A stretch of 64,000 nucleotides of DNA, taken from contig NZ_OY726394.1 of the NCBI RefSeq assembly GCF_963378075.1, positions 3,844,001 to 3,908,000 of the forward strand. The letters run 5' to 3'. Position 1 is the stretch's first letter. Each line of letters opens with the position of its first letter. Both the position numbers and the translations under genes were made by a program. This document shows positions 57,486 to 64,000 of the stretch, piece by piece. Origin of the DNA: Mycolicibacter sp. MU0083 (lineage in GTDB: Bacteria > Actinomycetota > Actinomycetes > Mycobacteriales > Mycobacteriaceae). The notes under the pieces are model-generated. The model searched no databases. It was not told the origin of the DNA and worked only from the letters and a program-made list of their open reading frames with translations.

Positions 57486-58948
57486 CCGTGGTGCGACGCT
57501 TCAGCCCTACCGCCCGAACGTTTTTCGTCCTGGCCGCCGTGCTGACACTGCTGGCCGGCTGCGCGCAGGACACCACCCCCACCGTCATCACCGGGCATCC
57601 GGTGGCGATGCTCTACGACCCCGGCCGGGTCGGCGGGCTGCGCGCCTCGGAGGGGCCCAGCGGCCCGCGCAACGGACTGCCGCCGATCACGGCCCGCGTG
57701 CACAACTCCGACGGCGGGGAGATCGACCGGTTGTCGCTGCTGGCCGTCGATGACATCGAGGAGTTCTGGACGCAGCACTACGCCGACGCGCTCGGCGGCC
57801 GGTTCAAGCCGGTCTCGACGCTGATGTCCTACGCCTCCACCGATCCGTCCGGCCCGTCGGTGTGCGGCGCCAACGTCTACAAACTCCCCAACGCGATGTA
57901 CTGCCGACCGCTGGACACCATGGCCTGGGATCGGGCCAAATTTTTGCCGACGGCTCGAAAGTACTTCGGCGACATGGCGATCAACGGAACCCTGGCACAC
58001 GAGTACGGGCATGCGCTGCAGAACATGGCCGGGATCGTCAATCCGCTGACCAGCACGCTGGTCCGCGAACAGCAGGCGGACTGCTTCGGCGGGGTGTACC
58101 TGCAGTGGGTGGCCGCGGGCCACTCCTCACGCGTCCAGTTGAGCACCGGGGACGGGCTCAATCACGTGCTGGCCGGTCTGATCGTGATCCGCGACCCGGT
58201 GTCCACGCCGGATAACCCGGTGTCGATCTCCGACGAGCACGGCACCGCGCTGGATCGCGTCGGCGCGTTCCAGACCGGGTTCGACGGCGGCGCGGAGATG
58301 TGCGCCGAGATCGACATGAACGAGATCCGCAAGCGCCGCGGCAATCTGCCGCGCGCCCTGTTCGATTCGGAGTACGAGCAGAGTGATCTGACCATCGACG
58401 AGCCGGTGCTGACGATCCTGATGGAGCAGTTGGGCCAGATCTTCGGGTTGTCCCGGCCGCCTGAGCTGTCGCTGTCGACGTCGTGCCCCGGCGGCCGCAC
58501 GCCCGACCCGGTGTCCTACTGCCCGGATGCGCACACCGTGGCCGTGGACCTGGCCGGCCTGCAGGAGATGAGCAGGCCATCAGACCAGTCGGCGACCGGC
58601 CTGCCCCAGGGCGACAACACCGGCCTGTCGGCGGTGACATCGCGGTATGCCCTTGCGGTGCAACACGAACGCCAGGTCGGATTGACCTCGGCGGCGGCGG
58701 GGCTGCGGGCGGCGTGCCTGACCGGGGTGGCGCAGCGGCGGATGGCCGAGCCGATGACGCTGCCCTCCGGCGCGGGCCTGACGTTGGGCAGCGGCGACCT
58801 AGACGAGGCGGTCACCGGGTTGCTGATGAACGGCATGGTCGCCAGCGACGTCGACGACAACACCGTGCCGTCGGGTTTCACCCGCATCCTGGCGTTCCGC
58901 TCCGGGCTCTACGGCGACGCCGACGGCTGCTTCGAGCGGTTCCCGTGA
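57482..58948 (+). CDS. LpqM-like lipoprotein zinc metallopeptidase
   Basis: 488 residues. Lipoprotein signal with lipobox LLAGC (Cys27). Neutral zinc metallopeptidase motif HEYGH (His173, Glu174, His177) and the likely third ligand Glu196 in REQQADCFGG. Several Cys in the C-terminal half. Resembles M. tuberculosis LpqM. GTG start overlapping the amidase stop by four bases, suggesting joint action in wall or surface-protein processing. Confidence 0.9.
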   Translation: MTVVRRFSPTARTFFVLAAVLTLLAGCAQDTTPTVITGHPVAMLYDPGRVGGLRASEGPSGPRNGLPPITARVHNSDGGEIDRLSLLAVDDIEEFWTQHYADALGGRFKPVSTLMSYASTDPSGPSVCGANVYKLPNAMYCRPLDTMAWDRAKFLPTARKYFGDMAINGTLAHEYGHALQNMAGIVNPLTSTLVREQQADCFGGVYLQWVAAGHSSRVQLSTGDGLNHVLAGLIVIRDPVSTPDNPVSISDEHGTALDRVGAFQTGFDGGAEMCAEIDMNEIRKRRGNLPRALFDSEYEQSDLTIDEPVLTILMEQLGQIFGLSRPPELSLSTSCPGGRTPDPVSYCPDAHTVAVDLAGLQEMSRPSDQSATGLPQGDNTGLSAVTSRYALAVQHERQVGLTSAAAGLRAACLTGVAQRRMAEPMTLPSGAGLTLGSGDLDEAVTGLLMNGMVASDVDDNTVPSGFTRILAFRSGLYGDADGCFERFP

Positions 58949-58961
58949 TGGGCGCGCCGGT

Positions 58962-59825
58962 ATGAGCCACCCCGACGACCCGCGCCGGCGGCCACCGGAT
59001 CAGCGGACCAGGCACCTGCCGCCGCGGGCGTACCCGCCGGCGCAGGTTCCGCAACCGCAGCAGCCCCAGCGTCCGCCGCAGCGCCCGCCGCAGGTGCCGC
59101 CCCAGGTGCCGCCGCAGCCCCCGCCGCGGGCATATCCGCAGCGCGTGCCGCCGCGCCCGCAACCGGGCCCGCCGCAGCCGCCGCGGGGTCCACAACCCCC
59201 GCAGTGGCGCCCGCCGGGGCCACCGCCGCACCGGCCCGCACCGCCGGCCGCTCCCCCGCGGATACCGCCGTCCCCGCCGCGGCAGTCTCCCCCGCCGCGA
59301 CAGCCCTGGTATCTGGAGGGCCGGCAACCCCCGCCGCCCGCGCACGAGCCGCACCGGCAGCCCCCGCCGGAGCACCGGCACCCGCCGTCGGGCCCGCGGC
59401 CGCCCGTGCCGCAGTCACCTCCGTCGCGCCCGCAACCCCGGGTGATCCCGCCGGCACCCCAGCCCAAAGCGGCTGTGCCGCAGCAGCGGTCGAACCGGGG
59501 CATGGCGATCGCCGTCGGCGCCGTCGGGTTGGTCGTGCTCGGCATGCTGCTGACGTTGGTGGTGCGCGGGCTGGCCGGCGGCTCCCCTCGCAGCGAACTG
59601 GATGTGGCGGCGGCGCAGAACGGTGTGCGCCAAGTGCTCACCGACCCGGTCAACGGCTACGGGCGCGACGGCGTCACCGACGTGCGCTGCAACCAGGGCG
59701 TCAACCCGAAGGTCCGCAGGGGCGACAGTTTCACCTGCTCGGTGATCGTCGACGGCAAGAACCGCGAGGTGCTGGTGGAGTTCACCGACGACGAGGGCAC
59801 CTACGCGGTGGACCGGCCGAGGTAG
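58962..59825 (+). CDS. Proline-rich DUF4333 membrane protein
   Basis: 287 residues. The first ~180 residues are almost all Pro/Arg/Gln/His (cytosolic, disordered), followed by one transmembrane helix (about 184-204) and a DUF4333-like extracellular domain. That domain has two cysteines (VRCNQGV and FTCSVIV) and a VEFTDDEGTYAV end. Follows the LpqM-like gene by 13 bases. Function unknown. Confidence 0.87.
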   Translation: MSHPDDPRRRPPDQRTRHLPPRAYPPAQVPQPQQPQRPPQRPPQVPPQVPPQPPPRAYPQRVPPRPQPGPPQPPRGPQPPQWRPPGPPPHRPAPPAAPPRIPPSPPRQSPPPRQPWYLEGRQPPPPAHEPHRQPPPEHRHPPSGPRPPVPQSPPSRPQPRVIPPAPQPKAAVPQQRSNRGMAIAVGAVGLVVLGMLLTLVVRGLAGGSPRSELDVAAAQNGVRQVLTDPVNGYGRDGVTDVRCNQGVNPKVRRGDSFTCSVIVDGKNREVLVEFTDDEGTYAVDRPR

Positions 59826-59850
59826 CGGGTCACCTACGCGAGATCGGGCT

Positions 59851-59883
59851 CACGCAGGTCGCTACTCGCACTTTTCCTGCGTG
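59851..59883. repeat. Hairpin with ACTCGCACTTTT loop
   Basis: CACGCAGG (59851-59858) pairs with CCTGCGTG (59876-59883) around a 17-base loop containing GCTACTCGCACTTTT. It lies 26 bases after the DUF4333 stop and before the tRNA-Ser terminator of the opposite strand. Confidence 0.7.
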
Positions 59884-59920
59884 GAGAGCATCTCGCGGCA
59901 CAGTTCCGCACCCCATCCGC

Positions 59921-59956
59921 AAAAAACCCCGCTACCTGCATAGACAGGCGCGGGGC
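59921..59956 (-). terminator. Intrinsic terminator of tRNA-Ser(CGA)
   Basis: On the minus strand, GCCCCGC...GCGGGG with an inner CCTG/CAGG pairing, followed directly by six T. It starts seven bases after the 3' end of the tRNA. This is the clearest U-tract terminator in the window. Confidence 0.9.
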
Positions 59957-59962
59957 TTCTGG

Positions 59963-60050
59963 CGGTGGCGGAGGGATTTGAACCCTCGGTGGGGGGTTAC
60001 CCCACACACGCTTTCGAGGCGTGCTCCTTAGGCCGCTCGGACACGCCACC
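59963..60050 (-). tRNA. tRNA-Ser (CGA)
   Basis: Acceptor GGTGGCG/CGCCACC, D-arm GAGCGGCCTAAGGAG, anticodon stem CACGC/GCGTG with loop CTCGAAA (anticodon CGA, reading UCG). Long variable arm (TGGGG-TAA-CCCC) and T arm GAGGGTTCAAATCCCTC. CCA is not encoded. Confidence 0.95.
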
Positions 60051-60079
60051 GCCAGACAGCGTACCCAACGAGGGGCCCG

Positions 60080-60547
60080 TCATCCCAATCGCTGCCGGGC
60101 GAAGAAGGCTTCCAGTGGCGCAGCACACTCTTGTTCGAGCACGCCACCGCGCACTTCGGGCCGGTGATTGATCCGCCGATCACGCACCACGTCCCACAGC
60201 GAGCCGACCGCACCGGTCTTGGGTTCGAACGCCCCGAACACCAACCGGGCCACCCGGGCGGCCACCAGCGCGCCCGCACACATGGTGCAGGGCTCCAGGG
60301 TGACGGCCAGCGTCGCGCCCGTCAGCCGCCAGCCGTCGCCGAGCACGGTGGCCGCCGCGCGGATCGCCAACAGTTCGGCGTGCGCGGTCGGGTCGCCGAG
60401 GGCTTCGCGGGCGTTGGCGGCCTGCGCCAGCACGGTGCCGTCGGCGCCGACCACCACCGCACCCACCGGCACATCGCCGGGGCCGGCCGCTGCGGCCGCC
60501 GCCAGCGCGGCGCGGATCAGGTCCTCGTCGGAGGGGAGGGCGGTCAC
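60080..60547 (-). CDS. tadA: tRNA adenosine deaminase TadA (Rv3752c-like)
   Basis: 155 residues. Converts A34 of tRNA-Arg(ACG) to inosine. Zinc site His56 and catalytic Glu58 in THAELL-type HAE, Cys87 and Cys90 in EPCTMC; DVPVGAVVV is the substrate-side signature. GTG start overlapping the stop of the upstream gene by four bases. Annotated in older genomes as cytidine/deoxycytidylate deaminase. Confidence 0.94.
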   Translation of the reverse strand: MTALPSDEDLIRAALAAAAAAGPGDVPVGAVVVGADGTVLAQAANAREALGDPTAHAELLAIRAAATVLGDGWRLTGATLAVTLEPCTMCAGALVAARVARLVFGAFEPKTGAVGSLWDVVRDRRINHRPEVRGGVLEQECAAPLEAFFARQRLG

Positions 60548-61065
60548 CGATCGCGGCGCGGCAATGCCGCGGTGAGCTGCTCGTCGAATCCCATCTCGGC
60601 GGCGATCCGGTGCAGTTGCTCGTCGATGGACGCATCGGGGTCGTCGAGGATCACGCTGAGCACCGCGGCGGGCAGTCCGATGTCCGACAGCACGCCCAGG
60701 TCACCCTCCTCGAACGGGTCGGCGTCTTCGAGATCGTCGGCGTCGATGTCGGCGTCGATCTCGTCGAGCACCTCGTCGGCCAGGTCGTAGTCCAGCGCGG
60801 CGGTGGCATCCGACAGCATCAGCCGGGCCCCGGCCGGCCCCGGGCGGATGATCACGAAGAACTCGTCGTCGACGTTGATCAACCCGAAAACCGCTCCGGA
60901 ACTCCGCAATTCGCGTAGCTCGGTCTCCGCGGTGGACAAGCTGGTCAGCGCGGCGGCACGCATCGCCGTACACCGCCATTTGCCGTCCTCGCGCACGACG
61001 GCCACCGCGAAACCGTCCAGCGAGTCCGCCGGCCGGCCTGGCGCGGACGCGCCCTGTGCTCCCAT
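60544..61065 (-). CDS. tRNA adenosine deaminase-associated protein (Rv3753c-like)
   Basis: 173 residues, acidic. FAVAVVREDGKWRCTAM, FFVIIRPGPAGARLMLSDATAALDYDLADEVL, then a long Asp/Glu-rich stretch and a C-terminal IAAEMGFDEQL helix. This family (TIGR03941) is consistently adjacent to tadA in actinobacteria. Coupled to tadA by GTGA. Probably a partner of TadA; activity undefined. Confidence 0.9.
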   Translation of the reverse strand: MGAQGASAPGRPADSLDGFAVAVVREDGKWRCTAMRAAALTSLSTAETELRELRSSGAVFGLINVDDEFFVIIRPGPAGARLMLSDATAALDYDLADEVLDEIDADIDADDLEDADPFEEGDLGVLSDIGLPAAVLSVILDDPDASIDEQLHRIAAEMGFDEQLTAALPRRDR

Positions 61066-61122
61066 GGGCGCCTACGGTAGTCGCCGTCTACGCCAATGAC
61101 CAGCGTGTGCCAACCTGGACAG

Positions 61123-62091
61123 GTGGCGGTAAGCACAGTGAAAACTCCGGTGTGCGTTCTGGGGCTCGGCCTGATCGGCGGGTCGGTGCTGCGTGCGGCC
61201 GCGGCCGCGGGCCGTGAGGCGTTCGGCTACAACCGTTCGGCCGACGGGGTCAACGCCGCGGTCGCCGACGGCTTCGACGCCACCACCGAGTTGGAGTCGG
61301 CCCTGGAGCGGGCCGCGGCGGTCGGTGCGCTGATCGTGATCGCCGTCCCGGTCCCGGCCCTGCCGATGCTGCTGGGCCCCATCGGCCGGCTCGCACCCGA
61401 CTGCCCGCTGACCGATGTCACCAGCGTCAAGGGCGCGGTGCTGCAGGCGATCACCGATGCCGGGCTGCTGTCACGTTTCGTCGGCGGCCACCCGATGGCG
61501 GGCACCGCCCACTCGGGTTGGCCGGCCGGGCACGCCGAACTGTTCACCGGCGCACCGTGGGTGATCAGCGTCGACGACCACGTGGATCCGGACGTGTTCG
61601 GGCAAGTGCTGGAGCTGATCCTGGACTGCGGTTCGGTGGCGGTCCCGGCCCGCTCGGACGAGCACGACGCCGCCGCGGCCGCCATCTCGCATCTGCCGCA
61701 TCTGCTGGCCGAGGCCCTGGCGGTGACCGCCGCCGATGTGCCGCTGGCGTTCGCACTGGCCGCCGGGTCCTTCCGGGACGGCACCCGGGTCGCGGGCACC
61801 GCACCGGATCTGGTGCGGGCCATGTGCGAGGCCAACGCGCCGCAACTGCTACCCCGCCTGGACCGGGCGATCGCCCTGCTGACCGCGGCGCGGGAGTCGC
61901 TGGCCGACGAGAACTCGGTGGCCGACCTGGTCAATCCCGGCCATGCCGCGCGCACCCGCTACGACTGTTTCCCGCGCAGCGAGATCGTCACCGTCGTCGT
62001 CGGCGAGGACGACTGGCGCCGGGAGCTGGCCGCGGCCGGCCGGGCCGGCGGGGTGATCAGATCCGCGTTGCCAACCCGGGATAGTCGATGA
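61123..62091 (+). CDS. tyrA: Prephenate dehydrogenase
   Basis: About 322 residues. Oxidative decarboxylation of prephenate for tyrosine synthesis. NAD motif VLGLGLIGGSVLRAAAAAG near the N-terminus, TDVTSVKGAVL, GGHPMAGTAHSGW (catalytic His) and a helical C-terminal dimerisation domain. Start uncertain: GTG 61123 is used; ATG 61096 or GTG 61138 are possible. Divergent from Rv3753c-like, as in M. tuberculosis. Its last 35 bases overlap the convergent gene. Confidence 0.93.
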   Translation: MAVSTVKTPVCVLGLGLIGGSVLRAAAAAGREAFGYNRSADGVNAAVADGFDATTELESALERAAAVGALIVIAVPVPALPMLLGPIGRLAPDCPLTDVTSVKGAVLQAITDAGLLSRFVGGHPMAGTAHSGWPAGHAELFTGAPWVISVDDHVDPDVFGQVLELILDCGSVAVPARSDEHDAAAAAISHLPHLLAEALAVTAADVPLAFALAAGSFRDGTRVAGTAPDLVRAMCEANAPQLLPRLDRAIALLTAARESLADENSVADLVNPGHAARTRYDCFPRSEIVTVVVGEDDWRRELAAAGRAGGVIRSALPTRDSR

Positions 62092-62653
62092 CGAATCCGT
62101 CGGCGTCGACGGTCAGGGTGGTCCCGCGGGCATCGGTGCCCGGCGTGTGCACCTTGATGCCGCCGCCGGGGCCCGCGCTGCTGTAGCCGGCGGTCGCGGC
62201 CACCACCGACATCTCCGGCAGGTTCAGATACAGCGTGGGCAGGGTGATCGAGGCCGCCCGCTCGTGCAACCGGGCGCGCCGGATCGGCAGCGTGTTGAAG
62301 AACGGGCTGAACAGCATGTCGACATCGAGCGCGCCGTCGTAGCCGGCGCGGGTCTGGCCGCGGGCATCGGTGATCAGCCACATGTTCTCTTCGTCGCGGG
62401 CGATCACCAGTTGGCGTTCGCGTTCGGCGAGTGTGACGGTCAGGCCCAGCCGTTTGGTGGCCCCGGATTCATCGGTGTGCAGGTCGTAGTAGACGCCGAA
62501 CGCCGCGTGCTCGGCGGTGGCGCCGGCCACGATCCGGCCGTTGGCCCGGATCCGGTTTCCGGTCAGCTGGATGCGCACCGATTCCATCCGCGGGGCGTCG
62601 GGAGCCCGCCAGGTCAGAATCGCCGGCCAGGTGCCGGACGGGGCTGCACTCAC
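62057..62653 (-). CDS. Putative glycolipid-binding protein (Rv3755c-like)
   Basis: 198 residues resembling the putative glycolipid-binding family (PF06475). Alternating beta-strand pattern, opening with ILTWRAPDAPRMESVRIQL and including VYYDLHTDESGATKRLGLTV, MWLITDARGQTRAGYDGALDVDMLFSPFFNTLPIRR and LPEMSVVAATAGYSS. No signal peptide. GTG start. Overlaps tyrA tail-to-tail by 35 bases. Biochemical role not established. Confidence 0.85.
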   Translation of the reverse strand: MSAAPSGTWPAILTWRAPDAPRMESVRIQLTGNRIRANGRIVAGATAEHAAFGVYYDLHTDESGATKRLGLTVTLAERERQLVIARDEENMWLITDARGQTRAGYDGALDVDMLFSPFFNTLPIRRARLHERAASITLPTLYLNLPEMSVVAATAGYSSAGPGGGIKVHTPGTDARGTTLTVDADGFVIDYPGLATRI

Positions 62654-62755
62654 CGGACCACCGTAAGCGACGGGCCCGCGATCCGCTGTGACACCGGGCG
62701 AGGAAATGGCCGAGAACCCGTTGATTTCCTCGCGTGAACCGGCAAGATGGCGTTC

Positions 62756-63085
62756 ATGAGCAGCGACCCGACTGTGCCCTCCGACCCTGCGCCCGGCGAC
62801 GTCGGCACGCCGCCGCCTGCCGCGGCGATGCCGTTGACCCGTGCCGGAGCGCTGTGGAGCGCGCTGATCGCGGGTTTCCTGGTGCTGATCGTGCTGTTGG
62901 TGTTCATCACCCAGAACACCGGTCCGGTCGAGTTGGTGTTTCTGACCTGGACGTGGAGCCTGCCGACGGGGGTGGCGATCCTGTTGGCCGCGATCTGCGG
63001 CGGGCTGGTGACCGCCTTGGTCGGCACCGCGCGGATCTTCCAGCTGCGGCGCGCCGCCAAGAAGTCGCTGGCGGCGCAGCGCTGA
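62756..63085 (+). CDS. LapA-domain (DUF1049) membrane protein
   Basis: 109 residues from MSSDPTV. A short Pro/Ala-rich cytosolic lead, two transmembrane helices (about 36-56 and 70-92) separated by QNTGPVELVFLTWTWSLPTG, then a basic tail. The QNTxPVxLxFLxW pattern is typical of LapA/YciS-like proteins. Stop one base before the convergent phosphatase. Confidence 0.88.
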   Translation: MSSDPTVPSDPAPGDVGTPPPAAAMPLTRAGALWSALIAGFLVLIVLLVFITQNTGPVELVFLTWTWSLPTGVAILLAAICGGLVTALVGTARIFQLRRAAKKSLAAQR

Positions 63086-63086
63086 C

Positions 63087-63740
63087 TCAGTTCGCGGCCG
63101 CGCCGGCGTCCCGGTCCCGGTCGGGCTCGGACATCCGGGCCTGATTGCGCGGCAGCAGATCCCAGACGTGTTCGGTGCCGTTGACCGATGCCGCGGCGGC
63201 GTGACCGGACCGTGAGTACAGCAGCCGGGTGATCGACACGTAGTCGATCGGGAACGACAGCAGCCGCTGGGTGCCCAGGATCTGGTGCAGGATCACGTTG
63301 ATCACGCCACCGTGGCTGAACACCGCGACGGTGTCGTCGGGGTCGGCGCCGGCGGCCACGTCGGCGAGGGCTTCGGCGACGCGGGCACTGAACGCGGCCT
63401 CGTCGACGCCGGCGGGCAGCAGGCCCTGCGCCATCCGGGCCCAGTCCTGCGGCCGCTCGGTGCGCAACTGCTCGACGGGCAGGTAGCCGGCCAGTTCCCG
63501 GTCGTATTCGGCGAACCGCTCATCGATGTCGATGGTCAGCCCGCGCTGGGCGGCCAACGGTTCGCCGGTCTGGATGGCCCGGCGTTGCGGGCTGCTGACC
63601 AGCCGGGTGATCGGGAAGCGTGCCAGCGCATCCGGTAGGCGTCGGGCCTGCTCGAACCCGGTCTCGGACAGCTCGGGGTCGGAGCCCTGGCCGTACTCGC
63701 TGCGAAGCGGGAGCGCGTGGCGGATCAGCAGCAACTGCAC
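63087..63740 (-). CDS. Histidine phosphatase family protein
   Basis: 217 residues, phosphoglycerate-mutase-like. Catalytic motif LLIRHALP (RHA instead of the more common RHG), LVSSPQRRAIQTGEPLA, and the second His in VFSHGGVINVIL. A Arg/Asp-rich tail follows NGTEHVWDLLP. GTG start. Substrate cannot be predicted. Confidence 0.9.
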   Translation of the reverse strand: MQLLLIRHALPLRSEYGQGSDPELSETGFEQARRLPDALARFPITRLVSSPQRRAIQTGEPLAAQRGLTIDIDERFAEYDRELAGYLPVEQLRTERPQDWARMAQGLLPAGVDEAAFSARVAEALADVAAGADPDDTVAVFSHGGVINVILHQILGTQRLLSFPIDYVSITRLLYSRSGHAAAASVNGTEHVWDLLPRNQARMSEPDRDRDAGAAAN

Positions 63741-63773
63741 GCTGTCACCCTAAAGGCCCAGTTGGAACCGCCG

Positions 63774-64000
63774 TCACGGGGTGACGATGTTGAAATTCGG
63801 GTCCGGGGCGTCGAGCACCGTCAACAGTTTCGGCAAGGCGCTCTGATCCCCGGACACCTCCAGCGTCCCGCTGCCCGACAGCGCCCCCAGCATGGCGAGT
63901 TTGCCGGCCGCGGTGACGGTGGCGTCGGCGCTGTCGGGGTCCGCGGGCGCCTTGCGGTGCACCAGCACCCCGTTGCGCAGGGTTAGGCGGTGATTGTCGC
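63774..64000 (-). CDS. Alkyl sulfatase, C-terminal part (cut by window edge)
   Basis: The open frame continues past the right edge; 75 codons are visible. The sequence DNHRLTLRNGVLVHR, TVTAAGKLAMLGAL, VSGDQSALPKLLTVLD and the FNIVTP ending match the SCP2-like C-terminal domain of SdsA/BDS1-type alkyl sulfatases (PF14864). The metallo-beta-lactamase catalytic domain would be outside the window. Confidence 0.8.
   Translation of the reverse strand, partial: DNHRLTLRNGVLVHRKAPADPDSADATVTAAGKLAMLGALSGSGTLEVSGDQSALPKLLTVLDAPDPNFNIVTP

Overview
The window is high-GC actinobacterial DNA from a mycobacterium, most likely a non-tuberculous species. The evidence is ergothioneine genes, MmpL/MmpS, a DUF4226 protein, LucA, Tgs, PGRS (Gly-Gly-Ala/Asn repeat) proteins and many GTG and leaderless starts. 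Gene order follows the M. tuberculosis stretch from about Rv3703c to Rv3755c as I remember it: egtB-egtA, Rv3705c, Rv3705A, Rv3706c, Rv3707c, asd, ask, leuA, dnaQ-like, murT-gatD, Rv3714c, recR, ybaB, ami1, Rv3719-Rv3720, dnaX, Rv3722c, ffs, tRNA-Ser, lucA, then Rv3730c, ligC, tgs, tRNA-Ser, tadA, Rv3753c, tyrA, Rv3755c. Several lineage-specific insertions interrupt that backbone.

Region 1 (1-5.7 kb): ergothioneine genes, a PknH-type sensor-domain protein, a monofunctional catalase and two tandem His/Pro-rich one-pass membrane proteins. Region 2 (5.7-18 kb): three tandem minus-strand PGRS genes that have Sec signal peptides instead of a PE domain. They contain two large nearly identical duplications and at least nine apparent single-C deletions in short C runs. 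Region 3 (18-29 kb): a DUF4185 secreted protein, asd-lysC, a vapBC module with twin operator palindromes, leuA with a leaderless leader peptide and attenuator, a secreted protein, a DnaQ-like exonuclease, and murT-gatD coupled to a PucR-type regulator.

Region 4 (29.5-32.3 kb): a tightly overlapped alkane hydroxylase cassette (alkB, two rubredoxins, reductase). Region 5 (32-46.4 kb): Rv3714c-like, recR-ybaB, a peptidoglycan amidase, a fatty-acid methylation cluster (FAD oxidoreductase plus two paralogous methyltransferases flanking a flavin monooxygenase), dnaX, a CHAP protein, aspartate aminotransferase, SRP RNA, tRNA-Ser(GGA), lucA and small or secreted proteins. Region 6 (46.5-59.8 kb): mmpS-mmpL, a LigD-type polymerase with LigC ligase, haloalkane dehalogenase, a DUF302 gene behind a CsoR-like palindrome with a 47-aa Cys-rich microprotein, a Ser/Thr kinase, a wax ester/triacylglycerol synthase, a second amidase coupled to an LpqM-like protease, and a DUF4333 protein. 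Region 7 (59.9-64 kb): tRNA-Ser(CGA) with a strong terminator, tadA and its partner, tyrA, a glycolipid-binding-like protein, a LapA-like protein, a histidine phosphatase and the C-terminal end of an alkyl sulfatase.

Most coding functions are recognisable. The least explained signals are (a) the PE-less PGRS trio with its duplications and frame breaks, and (b) four intergenic hairpins with unrelated stems whose loops all carry the same core, CTC(G/A)CACTTT. No insertion sequence, integrase or CRISPR array was seen.
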